Shown here in pieces: positions 1 to 7,306 of a stretch of DNA of 8,995 nucleotides. The number at the start of each line of letters is the position of its first letter. Positions within the stretch are counted from its first letter, which is position 1. A program made the position numbers and the translations under genes. Below the pieces are notes generated by a model. The model had not been told where the DNA came from. It ran no database searches and worked only from the letters and a program-made list of their open reading frames with translations. This stretch comes from an uncultured Porphyromonadaceae bacterium. GTDB lineage: Bacteria > Bacteroidota > Bacteroidia > Bacteroidales > Muribaculaceae. Location of the stretch: NCBI GenBank assembly GCA_947174155.1, contig CAMWHX010000029.1:1-8995 (forward strand), read 5' to 3'.

Positions 1-608
1 AAGATACTAAACTTACTGAACCGTGCTTCTCGTGTGATGAATGAGAAGCGTTTGTATTCGTCCTTACTTTTCAGGTTGCCGAAGAAGCTTTTGAGTGTAC
101 GCTGGTTCTTTTCGAATATTTCACGATGATCTTCTATATCAAGCAAAGGCTTGTCATACTCATCAATCAGGATGACTACCTGGCGACCTGTATGCTCATA
201 GGCAGCTTTAATAAGATTCTTAAAACGTTGGGACACTGTCAGCTTTTCATTACGACCCCCATATATTTTTTCATATTCCCCCAGATATCCATTAATCATT
301 ATTTCCAATCCATCCTCTCGGGTGAAATTCTCGGCATTGAAATCAAATCGAAGCACCGGTGAGGGTGTCCAATCCAAGTCCATACTATCGGCCGCGAGCC
401 CTTTGAAAAGATCCCGACGCCCTTCGAAATATGACTTCAGTGTGGATAAGAGCAGACTTTTGCCAAACCGCCGCGGACGGCTCAGGAATATGAATTTACC
501 TTGACTCAACAGGGTCTTGATATAGCCGGTTTTGTCAACATATACATATCCCTTCTCAATCAGTTCGGAGAAGGTTGCCATCCCAACAGGGTATCTCAGA
601 GTATCCAT
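1..608 (-). CDS. AAA-ATPase-like protein (AAA-ATPase/PD-(D/E)XK type), partial at left edge
   Basis: The frame is open from ATG at 608 to the window edge: 202 residues with no stop, so the C-terminal part is missing. The N-terminus has the family signature YPVGMATFSELIEKGYVYVD followed by K-T (residues 6-27). A Walker A of the family form RPRRFGKS lies at 44-51 and a Walker B ILIDEYDKP at 146-154. This is the AAA-ATPase-like family (PF09820), which in full-length members of about 500-550 residues normally precedes a PD-(D/E)XK nuclease-like domain (PF08011); that half would lie outside the window. These proteins are numerous and multi-copy in Bacteroidales, are cytoplasmic, and have no settled role. 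The start is fixed by the family N-terminus and by a promoter just upstream (625-655). The gene is more AT-rich than the PUL: a hand count gives 40% G+C for 121-180 against 67% for 4501-4560. It is therefore probably an independent, possibly transferred, unit. The segment ITREARFSKFSI at the truncated end departs from the usual TGV/TGI-[ST]-[KR]-F form. Confidence 0.88.
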   Translation of the reverse strand, partial: MDTLRYPVGMATFSELIEKGYVYVDKTGYIKTLLSQGKFIFLSRPRRFGKSLLLSTLKSYFEGRRDLFKGLAADSMDLDWTPSPVLRFDFNAENFTREDGLEIMINGYLGEYEKIYGGRNEKLTVSQRFKNLIKAAYEHTGRQVVILIDEYDKPLLDIEDHREIFEKNQRTLKSFFGNLKSKDEYKRFSFITREARFSKFSI

Positions 609-624
609 AATTTCAAACTTTCTG

Positions 625-655
625 CAAATATAGCGAATAAATCACATTATTGCAA
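625..655 (-). promoter_or_regulatory. Bacteroidales sigma-70-type promoter for the ATPase gene
   Basis: On the minus strand the -7 element TATATTTG (625-632) matches the Bacteroides consensus TAnnTTTG exactly. A TTGC at 652-655 lies 19 bases upstream, matching the expected -33 TTTG-type element. Transcription would begin only some 10 bases before the ATG at 608, giving a very short leader. This is the only exact TAnnTTTG found on the minus strand in any intergenic gap of the window, so the ATPase gene is likely transcribed separately from the PUL. Confidence 0.72.
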
Positions 656-712
656 GAGATCAATACTTTAGCGGTGAGATGTGGCCTGCTAAGAAGTAGG
701 TGGTGAAACGTT

Positions 713-745
713 GAGAGGGGGGTGACATCGCGTCACCCCCCTCTC
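713..745 (-). terminator. Perfect 14-bp stem-loop after the PUL, probable terminator
   Basis: Positions 713-726 (GAGA, six G, TGAC) and 732-745 (GTCA, six C, TCTC) are perfect reverse complements separated by a 5-base loop. The hairpin begins 43 bases after the stop codon of the last PUL gene and lies before the promoter of the ATPase gene, where a transcription end is expected. There is no U-tract on its 3' side on the minus strand (the flank starts AACGTTTCACC). It may act as a weak intrinsic terminator, a barrier or processing site, or an mRNA 3'-end stabiliser. Confidence 0.6.
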
Positions 746-788
746 CGGGTTTGTTAAAAAATTTGATTATTTATGTGTGTGATAGGGA

Positions 789-2222
789 TTACTTCACGAG
801 GACCTTCTTGCCGGCGATGATGTAGAGGCCGGGGTTGAGACCAGCGGTAGCATCGGCAGGAGCTACTCCGGTGCGCACTGCCATACCCTGCATGTTGTAG
901 ACGTCAACGGTTGCGCTTTCAGCTGCAATCGCCTCGGCTACGGTTGTGGTGAGGTCCTTGGAGAAGTAGACGTTGGCCAGAAGGAGGTCATTCATATTCT
1001 CCTCGTTGAAGCGGATTGACATGGTGTGGAGCACGGTCTCTTCGGCTACGTTGACGTCGATGGTGTTCCACTTGCCGGCAGTCAGAGTGAAGGGGTTGTT
1101 GGAGGGGATTACGGTCGTACGCTCGAAGACCACGTTGCCACTCACGTCCGCGGTGGCGAAGATCTCAAGGTGGAGCCATTTATAACCCAGAGCGGAGGGA
1201 TCGATGTCAGCGTCCCACTGGCCGGTAGTGGCGGTGTTGTAGAAGAACACGCAGCGGGTGTTGCCGAAGGCACGTGCCACCTCGCCGTTGGCGAAGGTGA
1301 TTGTGCCGAGATCCCGGGCACCGCCGTTGTAGGCCACCACGAAGCCGGCTGTGCCATTGTCTTCAGTAGTGGTGTTGGTGAAGATGGGTGTGGTGATCAC
1401 AGAGGCCTGGGGGAGTGTGGGTGCCACGGTAGCTGCATATACGGTGGCGGTCATTGTGACGTCACCCATAGTGGCGTAGAACTCAGCCTTGTCGCCGGAG
1501 TTGATGGTCAGCATACCGTCGGTGTATGTGGCATTGTCGGAGACAGTAACGGTCACCTTATCTGTGCCGAGGTCGACACCGAGCTGATTCTTCATTGTCA
1601 TTGTCACTGCGGTGGGTTCGCCCAGGACCACGATACCGGGAGTCACGGTGAATGTGGTCAGTTCGTCAGCCTGAGGAGCGGCGGCGGCTATCGAGCGGAT
1701 CTTCACGCCCCAGCCCCAGTTGGTGGCGTCGGTCACCTGGAATACCAGATAGCGACCCTTAGAGCCGTCGGGGAGTATGGCGGTGTTAGCCTGATACTGC
1801 CCCAGGCCGGTAGCCTCATATGTGGGAGTAGTGGAGAGGATGTCAAGGGTGGGGACCTTATCGGTCAGGTAGATGCTGTAAGCATTGGCGGCAGCACCTT
1901 CCCAGGTAGTGGATACGGAGCCGACAGTCTTGGAGGTCTCCATGTCGATGTAGAAACCCTGGGCACCGAGGGCACGGTTCTCCTCGGTGTTGAGGGTGCC
2001 GTTCTCGGGATAGAGATATACGTTTGAGGTGTTGACAGGTTCAGCTACGAGTTTCTGCAAGTCATCGGTGATGAACGTGTAGGACTGGTCGCCGGCGCTC
2101 CAGGTCTTGGCCTCACCGAGGGTGAAGATGGGCTTACCTGCGAGGAGATCCTGCGCGTTGATGCTCTGGGAGGCAACGGCGGCGGCCATGAGCATGGAGA
2201 GGGTAATGAAGTTCTTTACCAT
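789..2222 (-). CDS. Secreted multi-module glycan-binding-like protein with C-terminal sorting-like tail (no enzyme domain seen)
   Basis: This 477-aa protein has a type I signal peptide (residues 1-23, cleavage near INA|QD). Residues about 25-180 look like an F5/8 type C (discoidin, CBM32-like) jelly roll: VGSVSTTWEGAAANAYSIYL at 100-119 and GRYLVFQVTDATNWGWGVKI at 156-175 follow the usual beta-strand pattern, with W170 and W172 near the end. Residues about 187-265 read as a bacterial Ig-like domain (FTVTPGIVVLGEPTAVTMTM). Residues about 272-422 form a second beta-rich, jelly-roll-like region (YKWLHLEIFATADVSGNVVF at 347-366). The last ~48 residues are a type IX-sorting-like tail (VDVYNMQGMAVR ... 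PGLYIIAGKKVLVK). No catalytic motif is visible. It follows the GH128 gene after 31 bp and ends the operon, so the likely role is holding glucan at the cell surface or helping the endo-glucanases. The start has an A-rich leader and no Shine-Dalgarno, as usual in Bacteroidota. The domain calls are by eye; the binding function is inferred from context. Confidence 0.8.
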   Translation of the reverse strand: MVKNFITLSMLMAAAVASQSINAQDLLAGKPIFTLGEAKTWSAGDQSYTFITDDLQKLVAEPVNTSNVYLYPENGTLNTEENRALGAQGFYIDMETSKTVGSVSTTWEGAAANAYSIYLTDKVPTLDILSTTPTYEATGLGQYQANTAILPDGSKGRYLVFQVTDATNWGWGVKIRSIAAAAPQADELTTFTVTPGIVVLGEPTAVTMTMKNQLGVDLGTDKVTVTVSDNATYTDGMLTINSGDKAEFYATMGDVTMTATVYAATVAPTLPQASVITTPIFTNTTTEDNGTAGFVVAYNGGARDLGTITFANGEVARAFGNTRCVFFYNTATTGQWDADIDPSALGYKWLHLEIFATADVSGNVVFERTTVIPSNNPFTLTAGKWNTIDVNVAEETVLHTMSIRFNEENMNDLLLANVYFSKDLTTTVAEAIAAESATVDVYNMQGMAVRTGVAPADATAGLNPGLYIIAGKKVLVK

Positions 2223-2253
2223 GAGTCTGTTGTTTAGTTAGGTATGAATTCTA

Positions 2254-3696
2254 TTATTTGCATATTTTGGTTCCTCCGACGATATATATCCCCTTGGGGA
2301 GGCCGCGGAGGGGCTCCGCGGGATCGGCATTTTCACGCACGAGTATACCCTGAGTGGAATATACGGGCACCGAAGTGGCAGAGGTATCAGTTCCTACGGT
2401 TTCAACTCCCGAGGTGGAGGCGAGTGTCACGGCGGAGATATGAATTCCGCTCGGGCGCCCCGGAGTAAAATCCTTGATGCGCAGGCGCTGACGACCTCCG
2501 TCGAGAGTCACAGGGAAGGAAACGGTGATATAGGTATCATCGGAATTGGGGAGAGTCAGCATACGTTCGGGTGACAGTGTGACTCCATCACTGCCGTCAG
2601 GTTCCACAGCCACGATCCCGATGGTGGGATCGAAGCGGGTAGGTTCACCCATACCGCTGACACGAAGTTGAAGAGTGTAAGTGTCGGCAGAGGGGACATC
2701 CCACTGATAGTCGACCGTGGCCCCGGCATTGAAGCGGGTGAACTGCAGGGGGCAATCCACCTCCGGATCCTCATTGTCGCCCAGCAGGCATGAGGTCTGC
2801 GAGATATAGTCGACGGCAGAGAGTTGGGTATCCACAGCGTGATACACCTCCGGGTCGAAATCCGACAGATATGTGTAGACCTTCCCCTGAGTGGAGAGTT
2901 CACGCGGATTCTCACCCTTACCGGAGAGGATAAGGCCATAATTGGGGCTTGTCGGAGAGGATGAATCCCCGATAGCCTTGAACCAGGCGTAGCGGTAGAT
3001 CCAGGGGGTAGTCTCCAGCCATTCGACAGCCTGCATCATAAAGCCAATCTGAGCTTCGGGATTGACATAACTATTGGGCTTACCCTCGTTTGGCCAGAGG
3101 CAGAACTCCGTGAGAAGCACATCCTTGCCGTAGCGTTCATGGAAGGTGGTGCATATGTTTTGCACAGCACTCATACCTCCATAGGCATGCACGGCGAGAA
3201 AATCAAAGGCATCTTCACCGACGAGCGCCACAAACTCATCCATCCATTTCGTGGGCTCCTGATAGGGGGGATTGGGAGAAGTGTTGAGGGCCGGCGCCAC
3301 GAGTTTCAGACCGAGCTCACGAGCGAGAGCCTGCACGGCGGGCCATGCGGCAGCGGCTTCGGTCGGAGTCATGTCGGCCTGATTGGTGAAGTTGGGTTCG
3401 TTGAAACCCAAAAGCAGTTCAGTCTCGGGATGCTCCTTGACGTAATTGCGGATATTGTCGGCATTGTAGGAGGCGTTCCAGCACATGGGGACGAAGTTCA
3501 TATAATTTTCATCAGCCAGATAACGACCGGGGGCATTGCCCCAGTTGTAATACCACGACGTGCCGGGAGAGAGGGCCTCCATCTGGGCTTTATACTGAAA
3601 CTGGTTCTCGCTCAGACCGCGTTTCGCGCTCTTGGCAGAGGTGCAGAGGGTGCCTCCGAGCATAAGCGCGGAGAGGAGGATATTGATAGTCTTCAT
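2254..3696 (-). CDS. GH128-type endo-beta-1,3-glucanase with C-terminal accessory module and sorting-like tail
   Basis: This 480-aa secreted protein has a signal peptide at residues 1 to about 22; the Cys at 18 is preceded by TL, so it is not a lipobox. Residues about 25-280 match the Asl1-like glycosyl hydrolase catalytic core (PF11790, GH128): GTSWYYNWG at 45-53, LLGFNEPN at 95-102, FLAVHAYGG at 166-174 and LLTEFCLW at 194-201. In this clan GH-A fold the acid/base should be E100 and the nucleophile E197. GH128 enzymes cleave internal beta-1,3-glucosidic bonds. Residues about 285-427 form a beta-rich module resembling CBM6/CBM35-type or other jelly rolls (VDYQWDVPSADTYTLQLRVS at 328-347; QRLRIKDF at 403-410), probably a glucan-binding domain. 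The tail (VPVYSTQGILVR ... GIYIVGGTKICK) resembles a type IX sorting domain but is slightly shortened. The gene lies 39 bp after the GH3 stop and 31 bp before the next start, so it is co-transcribed. Family and catalytic residues are well supported; exact substrate is inferred. Confidence 0.87.
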   Translation of the reverse strand: MKTINILLSALMLGGTLCTSAKSAKRGLSENQFQYKAQMEALSPGTSWYYNWGNAPGRYLADENYMNFVPMCWNASYNADNIRNYVKEHPETELLLGFNEPNFTNQADMTPTEAAAAWPAVQALARELGLKLVAPALNTSPNPPYQEPTKWMDEFVALVGEDAFDFLAVHAYGGMSAVQNICTTFHERYGKDVLLTEFCLWPNEGKPNSYVNPEAQIGFMMQAVEWLETTPWIYRYAWFKAIGDSSSPTSPNYGLILSGKGENPRELSTQGKVYTYLSDFDPEVYHAVDTQLSAVDYISQTSCLLGDNEDPEVDCPLQFTRFNAGATVDYQWDVPSADTYTLQLRVSGMGEPTRFDPTIGIVAVEPDGSDGVTLSPERMLTLPNSDDTYITVSFPVTLDGGRQRLRIKDFTPGRPSGIHISAVTLASTSGVETVGTDTSATSVPVYSTQGILVRENADPAEPLRGLPKGIYIVGGTKICK

Positions 3697-3735
3697 CAGA
3701 TATGGAATCGATTGGAATATGAAGGAATCGAGGTT

Positions 3736-5994
3736 TTATCTCACGGCAATGTGCTTGGGAGCTGCCACAGTGAATCTGGCCGGAGTGCCCGAAGCACTGT
3801 CGGGAGAGATCCAGACGCTGAACTCCCCGGGCTCGACACCCTTGATCCCATCGGCCTTAATGAAGGCCAGATCCTCGGGAGTGAGGGTGAAGGTCACCTC
3901 GCGGCTTTCCCCCGGTTGGAGCGTGATGTTGGTGAAGCCGCGCAGTTCGCGTATCGGACGGATGAGGGAAGCCACATGGTCGCGTATATAGAGCTGAGGT
4001 ACCTCGCGTCCTGCTACCTCACGGGTGTTGGTTACTGTGCAGCTGACGGTCAGCGACTCTTCCGGAGAGATCTCCACGGCAGAGAGGACCGGATCGGAGT
4101 AATCGAAAGTCGTGTAGCTCAGACCGTAGCCGAAGGGGAAGAGGGGACCAGCGCCGGCATCCAGATAGTAGCTTGTGCATCCGGTCGAAGTCTGTCCGGC
4201 CTCCAGAGGGATGTCGTCGATCAGAGTGATACCGTCTGCGGGGCGACCGGTGTTCTTGTGGTTGTAATAGATAGGTACTTGTCCACTCGTGCGGGGGAAG
4301 GAGACGGGTAGATGACCGGAGAAGTTGACGTCACCTGCCAGAAGATTGGAGAGGGCGGGACCTGTCATGGTGCCTCCGTGGAAGCAGTACACCACCGCGT
4401 CGGCATTCTCAGTCTCAGGTGTGAGGGCCAGCGAACGCCCTGCCTGCACGACCAGTACGACCGGTTTGCCGCTCTTTTTAAGTTCGGCGATAAGCTCTGA
4501 CTGTGCGCCGGGGAGGGTGATGTCGGTGCGGCAGTGAGCTTCACCCGACAAGACAGCCTCCTCTCCGCCGAAGAAGAGGACCACGTCTGCCTGGCGAGCA
4601 GCTTTAAGCGCGTCGGCAAAACCCTTGTCGGAGCGGTCGCGGGAGTGTGCGAGTCCGGGAGCGTAGATCACATTCTTCTCGCCATAGCGCTCGCGCAGGG
4701 CGGTCAGAGGTGTGACGCAGTGCTCCTTTTCGAGATCGAAGACCCATGTGCCTGCCTGATCGTGCTGCGCATCCGCCATAGGACCGATGACAGCGATCTT
4801 CTTGATTTTGGCGTTTCCACCCAGCGGGAGGATTCCGTCATTTTTGAGCAGCACCGCACTCTCCTCGACAGCCCGGCGCGCCTCGTCGAGGCTCTCATCG
4901 GCATAGAAGCGAGAGGCAGTCTTCATATCCACATAGGGATTATCGAAGAGACCCAGACGATGTTTGAGAGTCAATACATTGGCTACTAAGGAGTCTACGG
5001 TAGCCATGCTGACCTCACCCGACTCCACGAGATCTTTCAGGTGAGAGGTATAGGCATATCCCTCCATGTCGATATCGACACCGGCCTCGGCAGCTTGGAG
5101 AGCGGCGTGGCGCAGGTCGCGGCTGTATCCGTGAGGGATCATCTGCTCGATTGACCCCCAGTCACTGACCATCAGCCCGTCGTAGCCCCACTCGTCGCGC
5201 AGGATGTCGCGCAGGAGGTGGCGATTGCCGGAGGAGGGGATACCGTTGATATCGTTGAAGGAACACATGAACGTAGCCGATCCGGCATCCGAGGCAGCCT
5301 TGAAGGGGGGAAGGTAGACCTCACGGAGCATCACATCGGGAATCCAGGTAGTGTTGTAGTCTACTCCGCTCTCCGCGGCTCCATAAGCGGCAAAGTGCTT
5401 GGCACAGGCAGCCATTGTGTTGGGGTTGGTCAGGTCATCACCCTGATAACCGCGTATCGCGGCGACGCCCATCACGGAGGTCAGGTAGGGATCCTCACCA
5501 TACCCTTCGGCCATACGTCCCCACCGGGGGTCGCGTGCCACGTCGAGCATGGGCGAGAAGGTCCAGCGGATACCCACCGAGGAAGCCTCATCGGCAGCGA
5601 TCCGGGAGGCACGCTCCACACCCTCGGGGTTCCAGGAGGCAGCCTGTCCCAGAGGTATCGGGAAGATAGTCTTGAAGCCATGGATGACATCGCGGGCGAA
5701 GACCAAAGGGATGTGGAGACGGGTATTCTCCACAGCTTCGCGCTGTAACTTATTGACCACTTCGGGATCAGTCTCATTGAGGATCGAACCTACGGCACCG
5801 GTCCGGATATTATTGACCATCTCCGGAGCGTAGCCATAACCGGAGAGCTGATTGAGCTGACCGATCTTCTCTTCGAGAGTCATCTGAGCTATGAGGGAGC
5901 GCACAGCCTCGTCGACAGCAGCCGGGTCTGTGGCTGCCGCGGCAGGCAGTCCGCACATGGCGGCCAGTATGGAGGTGAGGATATATTTGTTCAT
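3736..5994 (-). CDS. bglX: GH3 beta-glucosidase, BglX type, periplasmic
   Basis: This 752-aa protein is close in length and layout to E. coli BglX (765 aa). It has a signal peptide (1 to about 21, cleavage in AAAA|TD). The GH3 N-terminal TIM barrel spans about 30-350 and contains RDPRWGRMAEGYGEDPYLTS at 154-173, KHFAAYGAAESG at 199-210 and GLMVSDWGS at 273-281, with D278 the expected nucleophile. The C-terminal alpha/beta sandwich (about 380-590) includes LSGEAHCRTDITLP at 482-495, where E485 aligns with the acid/base region of BglX. FPFGYGLSYTTF at 619-630 leads to a fibronectin III-like domain (about 655-735). It removes terminal beta-linked glucose from oligosaccharides. Alone among the complete PUL proteins here it has no sorting tail, so the periplasm is the likely location. 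Its ATG overlaps the GH16 stop in an ATGA (5991-5994), implying translational coupling. C14 is preceded by AAM, a poor lipobox. The exact linkage (beta-1,3 versus 1,4 or 1,6) cannot be read from sequence; the neighbours favour beta-1,3. Confidence 0.93.
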   Translation of the reverse strand: MNKYILTSILAAMCGLPAAAATDPAAVDEAVRSLIAQMTLEEKIGQLNQLSGYGYAPEMVNNIRTGAVGSILNETDPEVVNKLQREAVENTRLHIPLVFARDVIHGFKTIFPIPLGQAASWNPEGVERASRIAADEASSVGIRWTFSPMLDVARDPRWGRMAEGYGEDPYLTSVMGVAAIRGYQGDDLTNPNTMAACAKHFAAYGAAESGVDYNTTWIPDVMLREVYLPPFKAASDAGSATFMCSFNDINGIPSSGNRHLLRDILRDEWGYDGLMVSDWGSIEQMIPHGYSRDLRHAALQAAEAGVDIDMEGYAYTSHLKDLVESGEVSMATVDSLVANVLTLKHRLGLFDNPYVDMKTASRFYADESLDEARRAVEESAVLLKNDGILPLGGNAKIKKIAVIGPMADAQHDQAGTWVFDLEKEHCVTPLTALRERYGEKNVIYAPGLAHSRDRSDKGFADALKAARQADVVLFFGGEEAVLSGEAHCRTDITLPGAQSELIAELKKSGKPVVLVVQAGRSLALTPETENADAVVYCFHGGTMTGPALSNLLAGDVNFSGHLPVSFPRTSGQVPIYYNHKNTGRPADGITLIDDIPLEAGQTSTGCTSYYLDAGAGPLFPFGYGLSYTTFDYSDPVLSAVEISPEESLTVSCTVTNTREVAGREVPQLYIRDHVASLIRPIRELRGFTNITLQPGESREVTFTLTPEDLAFIKADGIKGVEPGEFSVWISPDSASGTPARFTVAAPKHIAVR

Positions 5995-7148
5995 TTGATG
6001 ATTATTTTGCGGGTTTCAAGGGAGTTATGTGCCAGGTAGACACCGGGAGTCAGAGTCGTGGTGTCGATGGCGCCGCAGGAGGAGGAGGCCACACGAGTGC
6101 CGGTCAGAGATACGAGGCAGACGTCGGGTAGAGAGGATGAGAGGGTGTCGCCGTCAAAGGCGAGAGTTGGTGCGGCCGGAGTCATCACCGGAGTTATGCC
6201 CGAAAGGTCGTCACCATTGTCGAGAAAGGCCTGGGTCTCGTCAGGAGAACCTTTCTGGTAGATCTTGACGTAATTGACATACATTGAGGCCTCCTGGGAG
6301 TTTTCCTCGTTCAGGGCCGTGATATCAGCGGCATTATGTATACCGGGAAAGTTGCCGCCGACAGCGAGATTGAAGAGGATGAAGTTTTCCTTGTGGAAGT
6401 AGTTGCCGGGGCTCCATTCGTTACCCGGATCATCCGCGGGTATCGTCATGGAGAAGTAGGGGTTCTGACGCGGGTACTTATCCAGATCGACATACATCTT
6501 GATGGCGTCTGCATCCCAGATCAGAGTGTAGAGATGAAACTCTCCATCCTGGAGACTGTAAGCCTTCGTAGTCGACTTGGCGGAGGAGGCGTTGGGCCAT
6601 CCCGGACCCCAGTGGCAGGCGCCGTTGAAGAATCTGTCCTGGAAACCATTGCGGATACCCTCCTGATTGCCCATCTCCATGATATCAGTCTCACCGCATC
6701 GGGGCCATCCGACCTGATCGAAGTCATTGCCCATCATCCAGAAGGCGGGCCAGAGGCCGTTGGCAGTCGAGGGAAGCTTGATGGCGGCTTCGATCTTGCC
6801 GTGGGTGAAGGCGATGAGATTCTTGGAGTTGACGCGACCGCTGGTGAAGTTCTTGCCGGAATAGTTTTCGCGGCGTGCAGTCAGGATAAGACATCCGTTA
6901 CCCTGTCCGTCATCGCCGAGTCTCACATTCTCGGGGCGATCAGTGTAGTATTGCAGCTCATTGTTGCCCCCACCGGCGCCGTTGACCTCGATGTTCCAGC
7001 GGAGCGGATTCAGCTCATCGGAATCAAAGAGATCCTGCCAGACCAGGGAGTAGCCATTGATCTCTCCGGAGCCTGACTGAGGCTCGGCGCTGCGGGCCGG
7101 AGTGGAGAGGAGGGCAAGGAGCAGTAGAGCGGAGGTGTGGAGTTTCAT
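5991..7148 (-). CDS. GH16 endo-beta-1,3-glucanase (laminarinase type) with sorting-like tail
   Basis: The ATG at 7148 gives 385 residues beginning with a clear signal peptide (MKLHTSALLLLALLSTPARS, cleavage near residue 20-21). The frame stays open upstream to about 7304, but those codons encode no signal peptide or family sequence. The GH16 domain covers about 31-298: WQDLFDSDELNPLRWNIEVN at 37-56, GGGNNELQYYT at 59-69, FTSGRVNSK at 101-109, GLWPAFWMMG at 131-140, and the catalytic signature GETDIMEMG at 152-160 with nucleophile E153 and acid/base E158. The ExDxxE form with the inserted M is typical of laminarinase/lichenase-type GH16 enzymes. The strand ENFILFNLAVGGNFPG (254-269) and the closing MYVNYVKIYQK (289-299) complete the fold. 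After a linker, residues about 335-385 form a type IX-sorting-like tail (VCLVSLTGTRVA ... PGVYLAHNS ... KIIIK). It has no lipobox. The enzyme should cleave beta-1,3-glucan or mixed-linkage glucan outside the outer membrane. The stop overlaps the GH3 start by 4 bp; upstream is a 158-bp gap with a hairpin. Confidence 0.93.
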   Translation of the reverse strand: MKLHTSALLLLALLSTPARSAEPQSGSGEINGYSLVWQDLFDSDELNPLRWNIEVNGAGGGNNELQYYTDRPENVRLGDDGQGNGCLILTARRENYSGKNFTSGRVNSKNLIAFTHGKIEAAIKLPSTANGLWPAFWMMGNDFDQVGWPRCGETDIMEMGNQEGIRNGFQDRFFNGACHWGPGWPNASSAKSTTKAYSLQDGEFHLYTLIWDADAIKMYVDLDKYPRQNPYFSMTIPADDPGNEWSPGNYFHKENFILFNLAVGGNFPGIHNAADITALNEENSQEASMYVNYVKIYQKGSPDETQAFLDNGDDLSGITPVMTPAAPTLAFDGDTLSSSLPDVCLVSLTGTRVASSSCGAIDTTTLTPGVYLAHNSLETRKIIIK

Positions 7149-7264
7149 GAGAATACAGTGAGAAATGTTTGGTTGAAAAATCGTGTATGCAGGTAGGAAT
7201 ATGTCAGTATGTAGAAAAATGGGAGAGAGGTGATTGCATCGGAGGAGCCGGGAGGCAGAGTGCA

Positions 7265-7299
7265 TCCGGAGAGGGTGGAGATGACCACCACTCTCCGGA
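7265..7299 (-). terminator. Intra-operon hairpin just after the SusD-adjacent gene
   Basis: TCCGGAGAG (7265-7273) pairs with CTCTCCGGA (7291-7299), and inside it GGTGG (7274-7278) pairs with CCACC (7285-7289), leaving one bulged base (7290) and a 6-base loop. It begins about 8 bases after the TGA at 7307-7309. No U-tract follows directly on the minus strand. A hairpin at the junction between binding-protein genes and enzyme genes could act as a partial terminator, or as an RNA-processing or stability element that keeps upstream transcript levels above those of GH16-GH3-GH128. The rest of the 158-bp gap (7149-7306) holds no gene and no TAnnTTTG promoter. Confidence 0.5.
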
Positions 7300-7306
7300 G
7301 TCACGA

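Noticed and set aside
126..504. Small plus-strand frames of 78 and 60 codons
   Set aside because: Both are antisense to the AAA-ATPase-like gene, whose Walker A and B motifs are intact in the minus strand, and neither has a recognisable product.
1026..2027. Open frame of 333 codons on the plus strand
   Set aside because: It is fully antisense to the 477-aa binding-like protein, which has a signal peptide, domain-like pattern and tail. The plus-strand product is low-complexity Gly/Val/His-rich and shows no start signal.
2289..2321. GC-rich inverted repeat (CCGCGGAG/CTCCGCGG) near the GH128 3' end
   Set aside because: It lies inside the coding tail (PLRGLPKG), has a 3-base loop and no T-run, and is explained by codon composition; not listed as a terminator.
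3139..4311. Open frame of 390 codons on the plus strand
   Set aside because: It lies antisense across the N-terminal half of the GH128 gene and the 3' end of the GH3 gene, both with clear catalytic motifs. Its translation is Gly/Glu/His-rich with no recognisable domain, as expected of an antisense frame in GC-rich coding DNA.
5950..5994. Possible lipoprotein signal on the GH3 (Cys at residue 14)
   Set aside because: The residues before the Cys are A-A-M, and Met at -1 does not fit a lipobox. A type I site at AAAA|TD follows, so a soluble periplasmic enzyme is more likely.
7149..7304. N-terminal extension of GH16 (52 extra codons)
   Set aside because: The extension begins with GTG inside the 3' flank of the previous gene, overlaps the hairpin at 7265-7299 and carries no family sequence, while the ATG at 7148 opens directly into a standard signal peptide.
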